Assembly: GCA_031841125.1 (NCBI GenBank)
Contig: CM063113.1
Coordinates: forward strand, 29,347,312 to 29,411,311
Source: Acanthococcus lagerstroemiae
Lineage: Eukaryota > Arthropoda > Insecta > Hemiptera > Eriococcidae
Direction of reading: 5' to 3'
DNA length: 64,000 bases
The first letter of the stretch is position 1. Each line of letters begins with the position of its first letter. The translations under genes and the position numbers were made by a program. Below are positions 33,691-44,759 of the stretch, in pieces. The notes beneath the pieces were generated by a model that was not told the DNA's origin, searched no databases, and saw nothing but the letters and a program-made list of their open reading frames with translations.

Positions 33691-34059
33691 AAGAAGAAGA
33701 ACCTATTAGAAAGCTGCGATGAAGATCACCGCTGTTACTTAAACGTTAATCCTTTGACAGGCATTTTGCTTAAATGGGGCTTTCTGATTTGTTGTTAATC
33801 ACTACAGTGTCAGTCCATCACGTGGCGCAAAAGACGCTTCAAAACTGTAGCTACTTTACTCCCTCTTTTCAATCTAGCACCAACGAAAACAGTTAACGGA
33901 ATATGTACTCTGCTCATTTTCCTCTAAATTTGACCACTGCCTCGTATAACTCTTTACATTATATACTATGTGTATCTTCAAGCCCCCCCCCCCCAACTGG
34001 TAAACAGTCTGCATCACCGACCGCAGATGGCTTGCTAGGGGCCTACTTTTAGATTTTAA

Positions 34060-34555
34060 GAAAACGTTCAACTTTCTTAAATTTTAGGCGGTAGGTCAAA
34101 CAGAGAATCTAGTAAGAACAGAATAGTCAATGAAATTCGAAATTCAACGTTTGCTACCGACTTTCAAATTTTCGAAATGTCTTCCACATTTCAGCTTTGT
34201 TTCAACCTTTCAGATTACGTTCGATACTGAGCTTGAAACCATCGGCTTTTGACTGACTAGTCTCTGACAGGAGTCTCGGGTACTCCACATCAGAAACGAA
34301 ATTTGACTATCAGTTTATGGAGGTGAAGAAGAAAAATTTGCCGAAAAATATTTTTTGAAAACTAAAAATTCGCCGACAAAATCTTTTAAAAATTAAAAAT
34401 TAGCCAATTTTTTAATCGAAATATTTTTAAATTGGAAAAAAAAGTAAGCAAACGTTCATAAAAAATAGAAAATTCAAATGAATTGTTTCAGAATTTGCCG
34501 ACTGCCAAATTATTTGGGGGAGGGGTAACCCCACACCCCCTATAGCTCCGCCCCT
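34060..34555. mobile_element. Third, shorter copy of the composite family
   Basis: It matches 7,080-7,580 in order: ATGTCTTCCACATTTCAGC, CGGCTTTTGACTGACTAGTC, then the AAATTTGCCG module and TATAGCTCCGCCCCTG. Confidence 0.7.
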
Positions 34556-35144
34556 GCCTCTTCGTAACACTTTTAGAGAATTCATAAATCTCCTCAAACT
34601 AAAAAATAGCGGCCTATTTTTCCTTCTTCCTGGAAGAAGACTGAGCAGAAACCAAAATCTAGGATCCGCAAGAGGTAAGTTAATCCCTATTTTCTATCCC
34701 AAATAAAGCAGAAATATTCAAGGCAAATGCAAAATCTGTAGGGACACACCCGTCTCTCAATGTTGCTCGAAGAGCTTCCTAGACACACTATAAGTCCTCA
34801 TCTAGAATGTACTTAACTTCTGTGTTTTGATTGTAGCCAAGTACTCATCTCGCCACTTAATAGACTTCTAAACGTGAACACCGTCCTTCCGCTGAAGAAA
34901 AGTTAGAGAACAATTTCCACCCCGAGTTGCATTGATTCCATTCCGCCTCATACTGCTGGATCACCCAGAATTAAAACTACAAATCTTCCTCGTTCCAAAT
35001 TCAGTCGTTGAAGCCGCTAGCATACTCTATGTGTACAACTCCGACTAGGAATAGGAATGCTGACCTACACAGTCCTGTGGGTGCACTTTCAGGCGTGACT
35101 ACAATAATAGAAACTCGAACAGACGATCTTAAAAGTTGTTTACG

Positions 35145-35360
35145 TCAGCTAGCGATACTATCCGTCAATTTCACGTAACCGGCTGCTTGTAGTATTTCCG
35201 TTACGTTGGCATTTTCAGCCTGGCTCGACTGCGCGTCCATCTTGTGCGGCTGAAGAAAACGTAAACAAAAATCCTCCATGTCGAACGTGTTCTGGTCGCA
35301 CTTCGACATCGCATCGATTAAATTAAATGCAAGTAACGACGACTGCGAGTAATCGCTCAT
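35145..35360 (-). CDS. Small hypothetical protein, 71 aa
   Basis: A complete minus-strand frame starts MSDYSQSSLLAFNLIDAMSK, has a middle part DMEDFCLRFLQPHKMD and a C-terminal ILQAAGYVKLTDS. It lies in GC-richer DNA than its neighbours, and its composition is protein-like (balanced, acidic, Met and Gln containing). GTAAAC just after the stop resembles a splice donor, so it could be the first coding exon of a longer gene if the end differs. No domain was recognised. It may still be chance or part of a transposon. Confidence 0.4.
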   Translation of the reverse strand: MSDYSQSSLLAFNLIDAMSKCDQNTFDMEDFCLRFLQPHKMDAQSSQAENANVTEILQAAGYVKLTDSIAS

Positions 35361-36135
35361 GTATCAGCGATAATATCGATCTGTCCTAGAACTATTTATA
35401 AAACGTATACTTAGATATGCACGACCGTGACACGAAATGATGCGGCAGGAATCTGGTACTGTATCTTCAAAATCTGCATACAACCGCTGACGAGTTTTTA
35501 ATAACCACCGATGAGGATGTAGAGGAGAGTACATGGCGCCGCCGTCTCTACGCAGTGATCAAATTACTCGATTAGCGGCCTACAATCGTCGGTAAGATCG
35601 ATCTGGAAGGTTTTTTGTGGTCTGTCGCGACGCGGTCGCTGCTGGAGAAGAAACCTTAACTGACAACCTACACAGTGGAATCGAAATTGTATTCTTGCTA
35701 GTATTTGCCGGCGCTGGGTATCGGAATCATCGGGTGAACAAAATGTCTGCTGTTTGCTGTAAGTAGAAAGCTGATACTTCGCACAGTTCAAGCTTGTCCC
35801 ACGGAGTATGAATGTGCAAGCACCTCGCCATCGCATAGATGTTTCAGTTTCTCTTCTGGCTATTACTGGCCTTCTGTTATTCCGACTAAAACGATCTTAC
35901 ATTCACCTATTTCATACGCAATGAGCCCTATCTTGCTGCGGCTGTCCCTTGCTTCCTCGCTTTACTCTGGGTATTCTGAAATCTTGTTCTGAAGTCAAGG
36001 AAACGACAAGGCAACGTCTAGACGATACACATACATATATCATCGGATATCCATGCCCTGGATAACTGTATAAAGTATAGGCACTTGTACTATTACCTAT
36101 TTATCCCCTAGAATTATTACTATATGGTATCCGTA
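35361..36135. other. Region upstream of the 71-aa frame
   Basis: Moderately GC-rich. A minus frame at 35,564-35,836 (90 codons, Arg- and Cys-rich) shows no domain. It could hold the promoter or 5' UTR of the 71-aa frame, which is inference. Confidence 0.3.
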
Positions 36136-37308
36136 CGTGGGTCATTCTTCGAAAATGTTGATATTGCAGGTATGTTTTTTCATGGAGGAAAGTAGGGGAT
36201 ATTTGAATTTTTTTTTATGGAAGTCGCTAAGAGGCGTTCTGTATAACATATTGGTAAGATTGAGCCGATAGTGAGGGGATTCTGTATTTTGGCATGGCAA
36301 CCAGAATGACGATTGCTATGCCGGAAGACAATAGCGAACAAAAAGTGTTCTCCCCGATCTACAAAATCAGCGTCAAGAGACACTCTTTTCGAGTCAAAAT
36401 AGTGTCGGTCCTTGACAATCACATAGAAGCTCCGTCCACTTGTGGCAGAACTGATAAATTAGTGTCAGGTCAAAAGTGTGTCAAAAAGTTAAAAATCCAT
36501 CCGAGTGCTCTGACTGGCTGAAAACATTGTCAAAATACCGTGTCAAAATTCGCAAAATTGACGCAGGTCAAAATTATATCAATCCTTGCAGATCCGGCTG
36601 CCGTCGATTAGTAGATTCTAAAACAAAAAAATTGTACGGAGAGTTGACGAAGACATACTAACCCATTAATTAGATGTAATTACATAAGTCTGGATTATGA
36701 ACGTCTATCGTTGCATAAAGGGGACCATGCTGAAGGACACATACTTTTCAAACTCTTAATTTTTAGACAATAATATGCAAATGCACAAGTCTTGTCACAA
36801 AAAAAAAAGGGATTTGATATGCGGACCGTATTGATCTGATAAGAGTATATTATACAATTGACCGTTAATTGCGACGAAAAAAATACTCAAACGCTTATTC
36901 TATGATTGGTTGAAAAAGAGCCATGCCAATGGACAAAAAATCGAGAGATAATTTTCAAAGCTGGCCATTCTGACTCTCACCTGTGAAGATGCGATTTCAA
37001 TGTTACCTTGTGATTCCTTCATCCATTTAAAGCAGCACTACGTGGTCAGTTTGTTCTACTACATAGCTTGAAAATCTAGGAAGGGGGGGATGAAAATCGT
37101 CCGAGGGACAGCCATGCCGACGGACATTTGAGTACATTTAGTCCAATTTTGACCCATTAAAAGTGGATCAAATTTTCTTCTGAAAACTTGAAAAAGTAGA
37201 ACTCGTACCTATCAACGAAAAAACAAACAAAATGGCCACATCATTAATAGCCTGTGAGATAAAACTGCTGGGGACTGAAATATCAACATTTTCGAAGAAT
37301 AACCCACG
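36136..37308. mobile_element. 1.17-kb element with ~29-bp terminal inverted repeats
   Basis: The left end CGTGGGTCATTCTTCGAAAA is mirrored by the right end TTTTCGAAGAATAACCCACG, and the repeat runs on into TGTTGATATT/AATATCAACA. The interior has no transposase. A truncated relative lies at 38,224-38,664. Confidence 0.75.
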
Positions 37309-37499
37309 GGTATTCTTAAAACATAGAAATACATACCTAAACTTAGGGTCACAATAAATTTTATTCTTTTTGAGATTCAACATTATAAGACTATTACATG
37401 TACTTCTTGAAAAAATATTTATAATTTTATTATTATTTAATATAGACTAATTTTGAAAGAAACGAACAAACTGTATTTCTACTTCCATTATCAGAATTT

Positions 37500-37995
37500 A
37501 AAACGACTTCTTTCGAGCTTTTTCATCGGCAAAATCATCAATTATTTAATTAACATTTATAGATTTCATTAGGTCAATTTCTATTGCTAAAATAGCCAGA
37601 CTAGCCAATTTTTCGTCTTCTAATATGATACGCAGGTAAGACTTTATGCGTTTCAAAACAGAAAAGCTACGTTCATCTGTGGCATTTGAAACTGGCAAGG
37701 TGAAAAAAAAATTGTAATGCCGTAGGTATATTATATGTTTGGGAAAGTGCTGGTAAACTTTTATTTAGTAATATATTCCAACACGTACCCAGTGCTTCCA
37801 TCATATTTTGGCAGATCAATGACCGATAGGTAAATGAAAATGTTTGAAATGTACAAGTATGCATTCCTCAGCAAAGAATTCATCATGTAAATCTGTCTCT
37901 TCGCCAACTTTGAAGCAGTCACTTTGATCTCTTCTGGTTCCATATTTTTTAAATTGAATAAAAAGTAAAATAAATTATGCAAGCATTATCGTAAG
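37500..37995 (-). pseudogene. hAT transposase C-terminal remnant
   Basis: The minus strand reads IKVTASKLAKRQ, then after gaps LPVSNATDERSFSVLKRIKS, and then DEKLASLAILAIEIDLMKS and IDDFADEKARKKS. LPVS..T.ERSFS..K.IK is the hallmark of the hAT C-terminal dimerisation domain. At least two in-frame stops are present. It lies between the TIR element at 36.1-37.3 kb and its truncated relative. Confidence 0.85.
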
Positions 37996-38129
37996 CATCC
38001 TTTCTCTTTTTTAATGCCGAAATTATGTTGTTCTTTTTATCTTTTTTCCTTTTTTATTTATTTTTTCAACGACGCCGCTTCAAAATTTGCCGCCCCAAAA
38101 AATTGCCGCTGTAGGCCGGGACTATCGGT

Positions 38130-38215
38130 AAAACCGCCACCGACCCTTTCGAGTATCGCATCAGTGGCCGGAGGGAAAAGATTGGTGTGGTGGGACGTAT
38201 GGCGATACAACAGTT
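38130..38215 (+). repeat. CGAGTATCGCATCAGTGGCC block (locus 2, permuted)
   Basis: CGAGTATCGCATCAGTGGCC is followed by GGTGTGGTGGGACGTATGGC. Both strings also occur at 14.35-14.47 kb, but in the opposite order. See the finding on the permuted repeat. Confidence 0.7.
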
Positions 38216-38223
38216 TGTCTATT

Positions 38224-38664
38224 AATTGTGACGAAAACTCCTGTTTTGTGACTGGTTGAAAAGGAGCCATGCCGAATGACAAAAATTCGAGGGACCATTT
38301 TCAAGGCTGGCCATACTGACTCCCATCTGTGAATATGCAATTTCCGTGTTACCTTGTGATTCCTTTATCCATTTAAAGTGGCACTACGTTGTCAGTTAGT
38401 CCTAACATACAGTGTATAAATAAGAAAGAGAAAAAAAAAATTATGGAAACAGTAACTATAGGGATGACAGCCATGCTGACGGACATTTTAGCATACTTAA
38501 TCCAATTTTGACCCATGGATCCAAAATTTTCTTCTGAAAGCTTGAAAAGGTAGAATTCAGTTATATCTACCATTAAAAAAACGCATTATTAATATCTAAA
38601 ATATCTAACTTGTGAGACAACTGCTGGGGACTAAAATAACAACATTTTCGAGAAATAACCCACG
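38224..38664. mobile_element. Truncated relative of the 36.1-kb TIR element
   Basis: It follows 36,868-37,308 closely: GCTGGCCATACTGACTCCCA, GTTACCTTGTGATTCCTT, ATTTTGACCCAT and AACATTTTCGAGAAATAACC. The left 730 bp and left TIR are missing. Confidence 0.75.
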
Positions 38665-39387
38665 TATCCCTTTGGCCTTTTAAGTATTAAAAACGCGGTA
38701 AATAGCAGGTACGATGATATTCTAGTCTTCTGAAATCTCTCAGTATCATCGAAATTGCGGGAGAATCATGCAGTCAGTAACAGAAACCTAATATAATTCC
38801 ATCAGTATTTGTAAGTAATGCACTCACCTAGTGTAAGGTGGGGCTATTTTGGCACTTTTTCACTTAAGCGCGTGCTGGTGGTGAAGTTATGAACTATTTT
38901 TTCGCTTTCCTTCAACACCAACTTAGAACATACATAGGTACACAAGTATGCAGAGCCATTACTACATTTGAAGCATAAGGTTCTGAAGTCATACATAAAG
39001 CATGCTATTTTGAGAGCGAAAGACCCCGTCGTCGTTATCAATCAGATGGTTCGTAATGTTCATTATTTCGGATTTCACATTTGCTATGTATAGAGGGCCA
39101 AAGTTCGTTGTTGAGAGGAAAGAAGTTTGTTATCATTATGAATGATGTTTTTGAATTTCTTTCTATAATATTTTCTATTTTAAAATATCCAATATTTTAT
39201 TTATTTATTTATTTTTAAATTAATTTCTCGACTTACCACAATAAATTTTTATAAAATTCTGTACGTGGAGTTCTAAAAGGGCATTATTTTTATTGTTGTC
39301 GTCGTCGAGCCCTCATAAATAACAGAGAAATGTCTTCAAAGAAGCCTCACAACCAATGTAACTTTGAACACATCCTTTAGACATAGC
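38665..39387. other. AT-rich spacer
   Basis: No gene or repeat recognised apart from a short TTTA microsatellite near 39,195. Confidence 0.4.
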
Positions 39388-40229
39388 GTGTCCCAAAATT
39401 ACTTGCAATGCGCTCGTACAGACGCCGTACGCTATCTAGTGGCAAGAACTGACACTACAACTTGAAGTTTAGTGTATTTCGATTCGACCAAGCATGCGCC
39501 GATTAAAATCGGTACATTTTCCATCGAGATACAGCTGGTTGAACGAAACGACAAACGAGTTTATATGTCGCCTACAGATCACATTGGCAGGAAGCACCCC
39601 AACTTGCGCGACAACCCGATGCGCAATCAGTTACCTTTTAGTTACCCGTGAAAAAGTTACCCTTTTGCAACCCTCAATTACCCTCAGATTACCCAGAAAC
39701 CCATCAGTTACCCTTGGTTTCCATTTAGGTACCGTCTGGGTAACTGGCGGGATTAGTTACCCGCGAAAAAGTTATCCATTTGCAACCCTCAGTTACCCTC
39801 AGATTACCCAGAAACACGTCGGTTACCCTTGGTTCCCTTTTACCTTTAGTTACCTGGGTAACTGGCGGGATTTTGCGCATTGGGAATTGAGTACTGCATC
39901 ATGACAATGCGAGGCCGGGTGGGAGGATGGTCAGAAATTTGTCCTCCAGGAATCGCATCGTCGAAGCAGATGTGTGAGGTCGGGCATGGTCCTGGTGCAG
40001 TACCCAATTGTCGCGCAGGTTGGGGCGCTTCCTGCCAATGTAGTCTGTAGGCGACATATACGAACTCGTTTCGTTCAACCAGCTGTATCTCGATGAAAAA
40101 TGTACCGGTTTCGATCGGCGCGCGTTCTTTCAACTCGAAATAGACTAAATTTCAAGTTACAGTGTCGGTCATTGCCGCTAAATAGCGTACGACGTCCGTA
40201 GAGGCGCATTGCAAGTAATTTTGGGACAC
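39388..40229. mobile_element. Inverted-duplicated mariner remnant
   Basis: GTGTCCCAAAATTACTTGCA at the left end is repeated inverted at the right end. The arms stay similar for over 200 bp. The minus strand of the right arm reads GRKRPNLRDNWVLHQDHARP and then ASTMRFLEDKFLTILPP, a mariner catalytic region. The + strand of the left arm reads GRKHPNLRDN, then (after an inserted GGTAAC repeat at 39,615-39,884) VLHHDNARP. Both arms thus carry the same N-terminal and catalytic fragment in opposite orientation. The central part of the transposase gene is deleted. Confidence 0.8.
39615..39884. repeat. GGTAAC-rich repeat, locus 2 (two tandem units)
   Basis: The ends CCCGATGCGCAA and TTTGCGCATTGGG are inverted. 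Two units of about 130 bp each have GTTACCC strings and end TGGGTAACTGGCGGGATT. It is inserted in the left mariner arm. Confidence 0.8.
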
Positions 40230-42279
40230 CCTTTGTACTGAGTTGTACACTTTCACAAGCACGTTGTAAGGTATTCCAAGACATGAATGGATACAGGAGA
40301 CTGGACTCAAATCCGTGGCTTCAACACTTTCTAATTACAATCAGTATAGCTACACTAACAAAGCAAAATATAGCGGGAAATGTTCCAAGTAACCCCACTT
40401 TACAGTAATTCATCAACTTACCTAATCAATATGTTGAACACAATATTGATTCAATGTCCGAATCTGATATACTCGTAATTATCAAGTTTTTCCTATCCTC
40501 TACACACACGTACTTATTCTTTGAAGTAAAATGCAAATGAAAAAGGCTGAGTCCAAATTGGTAATCAGGTTTGATAGTCTCGCTTCGAGAAAAGGGATGG
40601 CCAATTTTTAGAGGCTTTTCAGGCCTTATCTTATTTGACGGATAGTAAGCTTTTTGATTACTTTTGATAATACATTCATATTTAAACCATGGGGTGTGAT
40701 TAGTTGTTTTCTCCATCGACAATTCTTATTGACAAAATTTGATTCTTTGTCTAGTTCAGCTGAATTCCATAAGTCTTTTCTGAACTACCTGCAAGATTTC
40801 TGAAACCTGTGGTTGTCGCAACATACTAAGCTAAGAAACTCCGAAATGCAACTATATGCGGACACAACTTAAGATATATTCGACAATCGATTTTGAGTAC
40901 CTACATCCACGAATTAGGTATACGAGTATCTCTATCCATAATACAATAAGACTGTGCGGCATTCAGTGACTTGAGTAAGAGAGTGCATAAGGGGATAAAT
41001 CTGCCCCACGGCCTGGAAAAATAACGTTGAAATAGCTGACTTTCATTGTTCAAATGGCTCAAAACATCAAAATTACCACAATATTACTTAGAAAATTATA
41101 AATTCATCCATTCCCAGAATAATTTATCCAAGTATAACACGCCAAAGCAGGGTATCCACCTATCCACCCCCAGTAATGCCTCTTATTTTCGCCGCTAATG
41201 GTATTTATTGCTCGCCGAGCAAATGCAATATTTATTGACTCATGGTCAATACTTAAGCCGACTAAATAGGGTAGCGGTGAATTCCTCGGACTGCAATTAG
41301 TGAGAAAATTGATCAAGATCTGATGCCAAAAAAACATGTAGGTATCACGTGTAATGCGAACTGGCGCCATTCAGTTTCACTTTTTCATACAAATTCCACC
41401 GCCAACCCGATTTCAATACTAGAATACAGAACAAAGATAATCACCCAGGAAGCGAGTTAATGAATTCCGAACTATGAACAATAAACAGTGAGTGCACTGA
41501 TACCATCAACAAAACCTGTTGTCAATAACCTATAGTATTTCTGAAGATTTAGAATCTAGTTACGAAAAATATTGTTTCAAATTTCACTTATTGCGTTAGT
41601 TTTATTCAAACTATTCTTTACTAGCGTGTACACGAGCACATTTACATGTAGATAAGTAAAGCAACACTCGGGTATTCTCGAAATTCCATTTCAAGAATTC
41701 GTCGGTACTCCCGAGGTTAATGTTCTCGTGTACGTCTTATCCTACCTGTACCTTCTGGACGCAAATGCGCGCATAACCCCCAGAACAGTATAGCATGTTC
41801 TGTTGATGTTACTTTCAAACACGAAATTCTCTTCAGTTGTTCTTTTTGAGGATCAGATAATGCAGCTTTACTACGCACCACAGCAGTGGAATCTTCAGCG
41901 CCCCTGAATTCCGAATAACGATGAAACATGAGAACGACATGACCAGCACTTTTGATAGCCTTGAAATCTACTTTACTGGTGCATGGACAGCAATAGAGTC
42001 CGCTGTTCAGCACATTTTCATTTCACAGGTAGCATGATGCAGGGCTCACAATAGGAGGCGTGTTGTATGTGTTTAAAGGCGTATAAGCGTATGTGCGACC
42101 TGTATATGTGGATGTATGCACCCCCCCCCCTCCCAAGCTGTGATATACTGTAGACATTTTACGGAGGGGAAGGGGAGTTGAGCATTTACATGGTATTGCT
42201 TGCGTTGGAATACATATCTATGCATGTGATCTGTTTGTGGAACAGTTGAACCGTACGACCAGTATATGGTACAGCTCAA
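40230..42279. other. 2 kb without a supported gene
   Basis: Scattered short frames only. Minus frames at 40,426-40,722 and 41,717-42,013 have about 98 codons but no recognisable features. Confidence 0.4.
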
Positions 42280-42573
42280 CCCGATGCGCAAAATCTCGCC
42301 AGTTACCCGAGTAACTAGAGGGGAACCAAGGGTAACTAACAGGTTTCTGGGTGATCTGAGGGTAACCGAGGGTTACAAAATGGGCAACTTTTCCGCAGGT
42401 AACTAGAGGGTAACTGATTGCGTATCGGGATGCGAAAAATCCCGCCATTACCCGGGTAACTAAAGGGGAACCCAGAGTAACTGATGGGTTTCTGGGTAAT
42501 CTGAGGGTAACCGAGAATTGAAAATGGGTAACTTTTCCACGGGTAACTAGAGGGTAACTGATTGCGCATCGGG
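42280..42573. repeat. GGTAAC-rich repeat, locus 3 (two tandem units)
   Basis: CCCGATGCGCAAAATC at the left, GATTGCGTATCGGGATGCG at the junction of the two units, and TTGCGCATCGGG at the right. The junction shows the units abut or share a terminus. Confidence 0.8.
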
Positions 42574-43086
42574 ATGTGGAAGAAATCTATATCAATGGGC
42601 TAAAGTTATTTTCCTATTGAGTCCCATCTTCACTAAGTATCCGACGAGTTTCGCCCGACAGAAGCTACTCTAAAGCCTATTCTCTGTAGTGAGCTCTGCA
42701 CTACACTACCCATCTGTGATATCAAAAGTAGGCTGAATTAAGGGTTCTACTACTACTGCTCTTTCTCTCAATATTGGAAACAATCCAAACCTGTTGATTC
42801 AAATCTTTCAATTCTGGAACTCCTCTGTTCTCTTTACTGTAGTAACAGTGAGATTTTCAGTTGCGCAGCTTTTATGGCTATATTAGCCGGGGAATTTTTT
42901 CTTTTCGGTCCAAAATGAATTTATTTTGCCACAGCCCTCTATTCCTTAATTGTCTAAACTTATCAATTTAAAAATGTGGTCAGCTATTGGAACATTCTGT
43001 GGTCAACTACTGATAGACTTGGTCAGGAATTCATGCAATTTAGTGTCCATTCTATAGTATGAGTGAACTTGGTAACATTCTGTGTG
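42574..43086. other. Unassigned spacer
   Basis: No gene or repeat recognised. Confidence 0.35.
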
Positions 43087-43192
43087 TAGGGTGTGCCAAT
43101 TCACATTTTTCAGGGTATTCCACTGAAGACGGCGTAACAGCTGAAAGCGCTCTGGACTACAGCAGAGAAAGCAAGTGAATTGGCACACCCTA
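43087..43192. mobile_element. 102-bp Tc1/mariner-type MITE
   Basis: TAGGGTGTGCCAATTCAC and its exact reverse complement bound about 70 bp. TA lies at both outer ends, as expected for a TA target duplication. Confidence 0.85.
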
Positions 43193-44229
43193 CGTATAGA
43201 ATATTCATGCAATTTTATACCTCAGAAAAAATTTACAATGAAATTTTAAAATGAATGTAAATTCAAATAAAAATTTAATTAATAAGTCGAATCAGAGACG
43301 TCGCTGGAAAATTTTTTGAAAGGGTAATTTTTCAAGTAGTGTTGGCATGGTGGATTTTTTTTGAGTCGACGGGGGAGTATTTTTTTTTTAAATTATATTT
43401 ATTCACGTTGGCATTTGAATTTGGGAGAGGGTAATTTTAATCATTTTACTCACCCAAAAAAAGAAACATTTGAGGGGTTAAGATTACTCGTCTACCTCCC
43501 GCCCCTAGTGATGTTCATGAGTCAAATATCCAAATTTAAAAAAAAAATCACCACGTAGGTACTTATGATCAAAACACAAAGAGGAACAATTTTTTATTAG
43601 TTAAATACGGCTTTTAAACAGTCAGCTACTGGTACATTTACCTTGCATGATTATTGACACTTCGAACTGGAATTGCGAAGAGAAGAAGGGAAAAACTACA
43701 ATAGGCTCGGCTACTCGTATGCTACCCTTAAAAAATAACAGCCATCACAGCGTAACGCATTCTTACATAGGTATCTCATAGTTTTGAGACGTTGTCGGAA
43801 ACCGGGCCCCTCAGCGAGTTTTCATTATAAATTCTACGGGGCACCTTAACGTATTATCAACGTATAATAACATATACAGTGTATCATGAGTGGCGCGCTC
43901 TGATTAAAAACACCTGGGACTAAACTGTATAAAACTCTATAAAATTAGACTTGAAGGTGCCCATCCAAAAATGCACCCTGTTCCCCTATCTCTGATTTTA
44001 GCTCGAAATAACGTAAAAACCTTGTGGTGCCCAAAACGGGCACTTCAACGTCCGGACTGGGCACCTCAACGTTCAACTAATGACCATTTCGGGCACCACA
44101 ATGACGCGAATTAAAACTATATACAGTATATATTATTGAGAGGGGAATTTTTTGCCGCATTGGCTAGTTTATAAGTTTACGCCCCTGGATCATCCATCTA
44201 TCCCCTCGTTGATAGGAAGATCACCTGCA
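43193..44229. other. AT-rich spacer
   Basis: No gene recognised. The stretch near 43,940-44,100 repeats GGTGCCC and GGGCACC strings in both orientations (for instance AAAACGGGCACTTCAACG) and may be a decayed inverted repeat. Confidence 0.4.
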
Positions 44230-44758
44230 TATATGCAGGCTCTTGATTACGAAGAAACTGATGTTAATTAAAGTACGGAGGATACCAGTGATGATAATAG
44301 CCAATTTTATTCCTGTCGAAGTTCCTGAGGATGTGACTGATAATGAAGATACTGAGAAGGAAGAGGAATCAGAAGGCAGAAGGTAGTGCCCCATCCAGTG
44401 TAACAAATTACTCGACAGCAATTCAGAGCATTCGAGACCTAATGCAATTTTCTGCCCAACGTGGAGATTCTGAAGCATTTCAACAGCTCTCAAAACTTCG
44501 ACTCCATTTTGAGAAGGCTGCTGTTGCTTCATCATCTCTAAAACAGACCTCTATTACAACTTTATGTAAATAATTATGTTATAATTCAGATAATTATGTA
44601 TGTGATTTTGTAGATTTTTTCCTTTCTTTTTGCTAAACTGAAAAAAATTAACAACCTCCATCCAGCGGACAGAATTTTCATGCATACTCTTATAGCGGAC
44701 ACACTCCCATTAGGCGGACATTTACTCTGGTCCCTTGGTGTCCGTTATTAAGAAGTTT
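44230..44758 (+). mobile_element. Tigger/pogo-like transposon 3' end
   Basis: The frame 44,343-44,573 reads SVTNYSTAIQSIRDLMQFSA and ends SSSLKQTSITTLCK. This resembles the C-terminal tail of Tigger/pogo transposases, which end in a Leu-Lys-Gln-x-x-Ile-Thr motif. Beyond the stop come AGCGGACAC, AGGCGGACATTTACTC and GTGTCCGTTATTAAGAAG, GCGGACA-type strings of the kind found near Tigger ends. Only the C-terminus remains, with a frameshift upstream near 44,380. Confidence 0.65.
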
Positions 44759-44759
44759 T

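Noticed and set aside
42280..42573. CRISPR-like array because of repeated GGTAACT strings
   Set aside because: Repeats are irregular, there are no unique spacers of even length, and the DNA is eukaryotic; it is a tandem MITE-like repeat.
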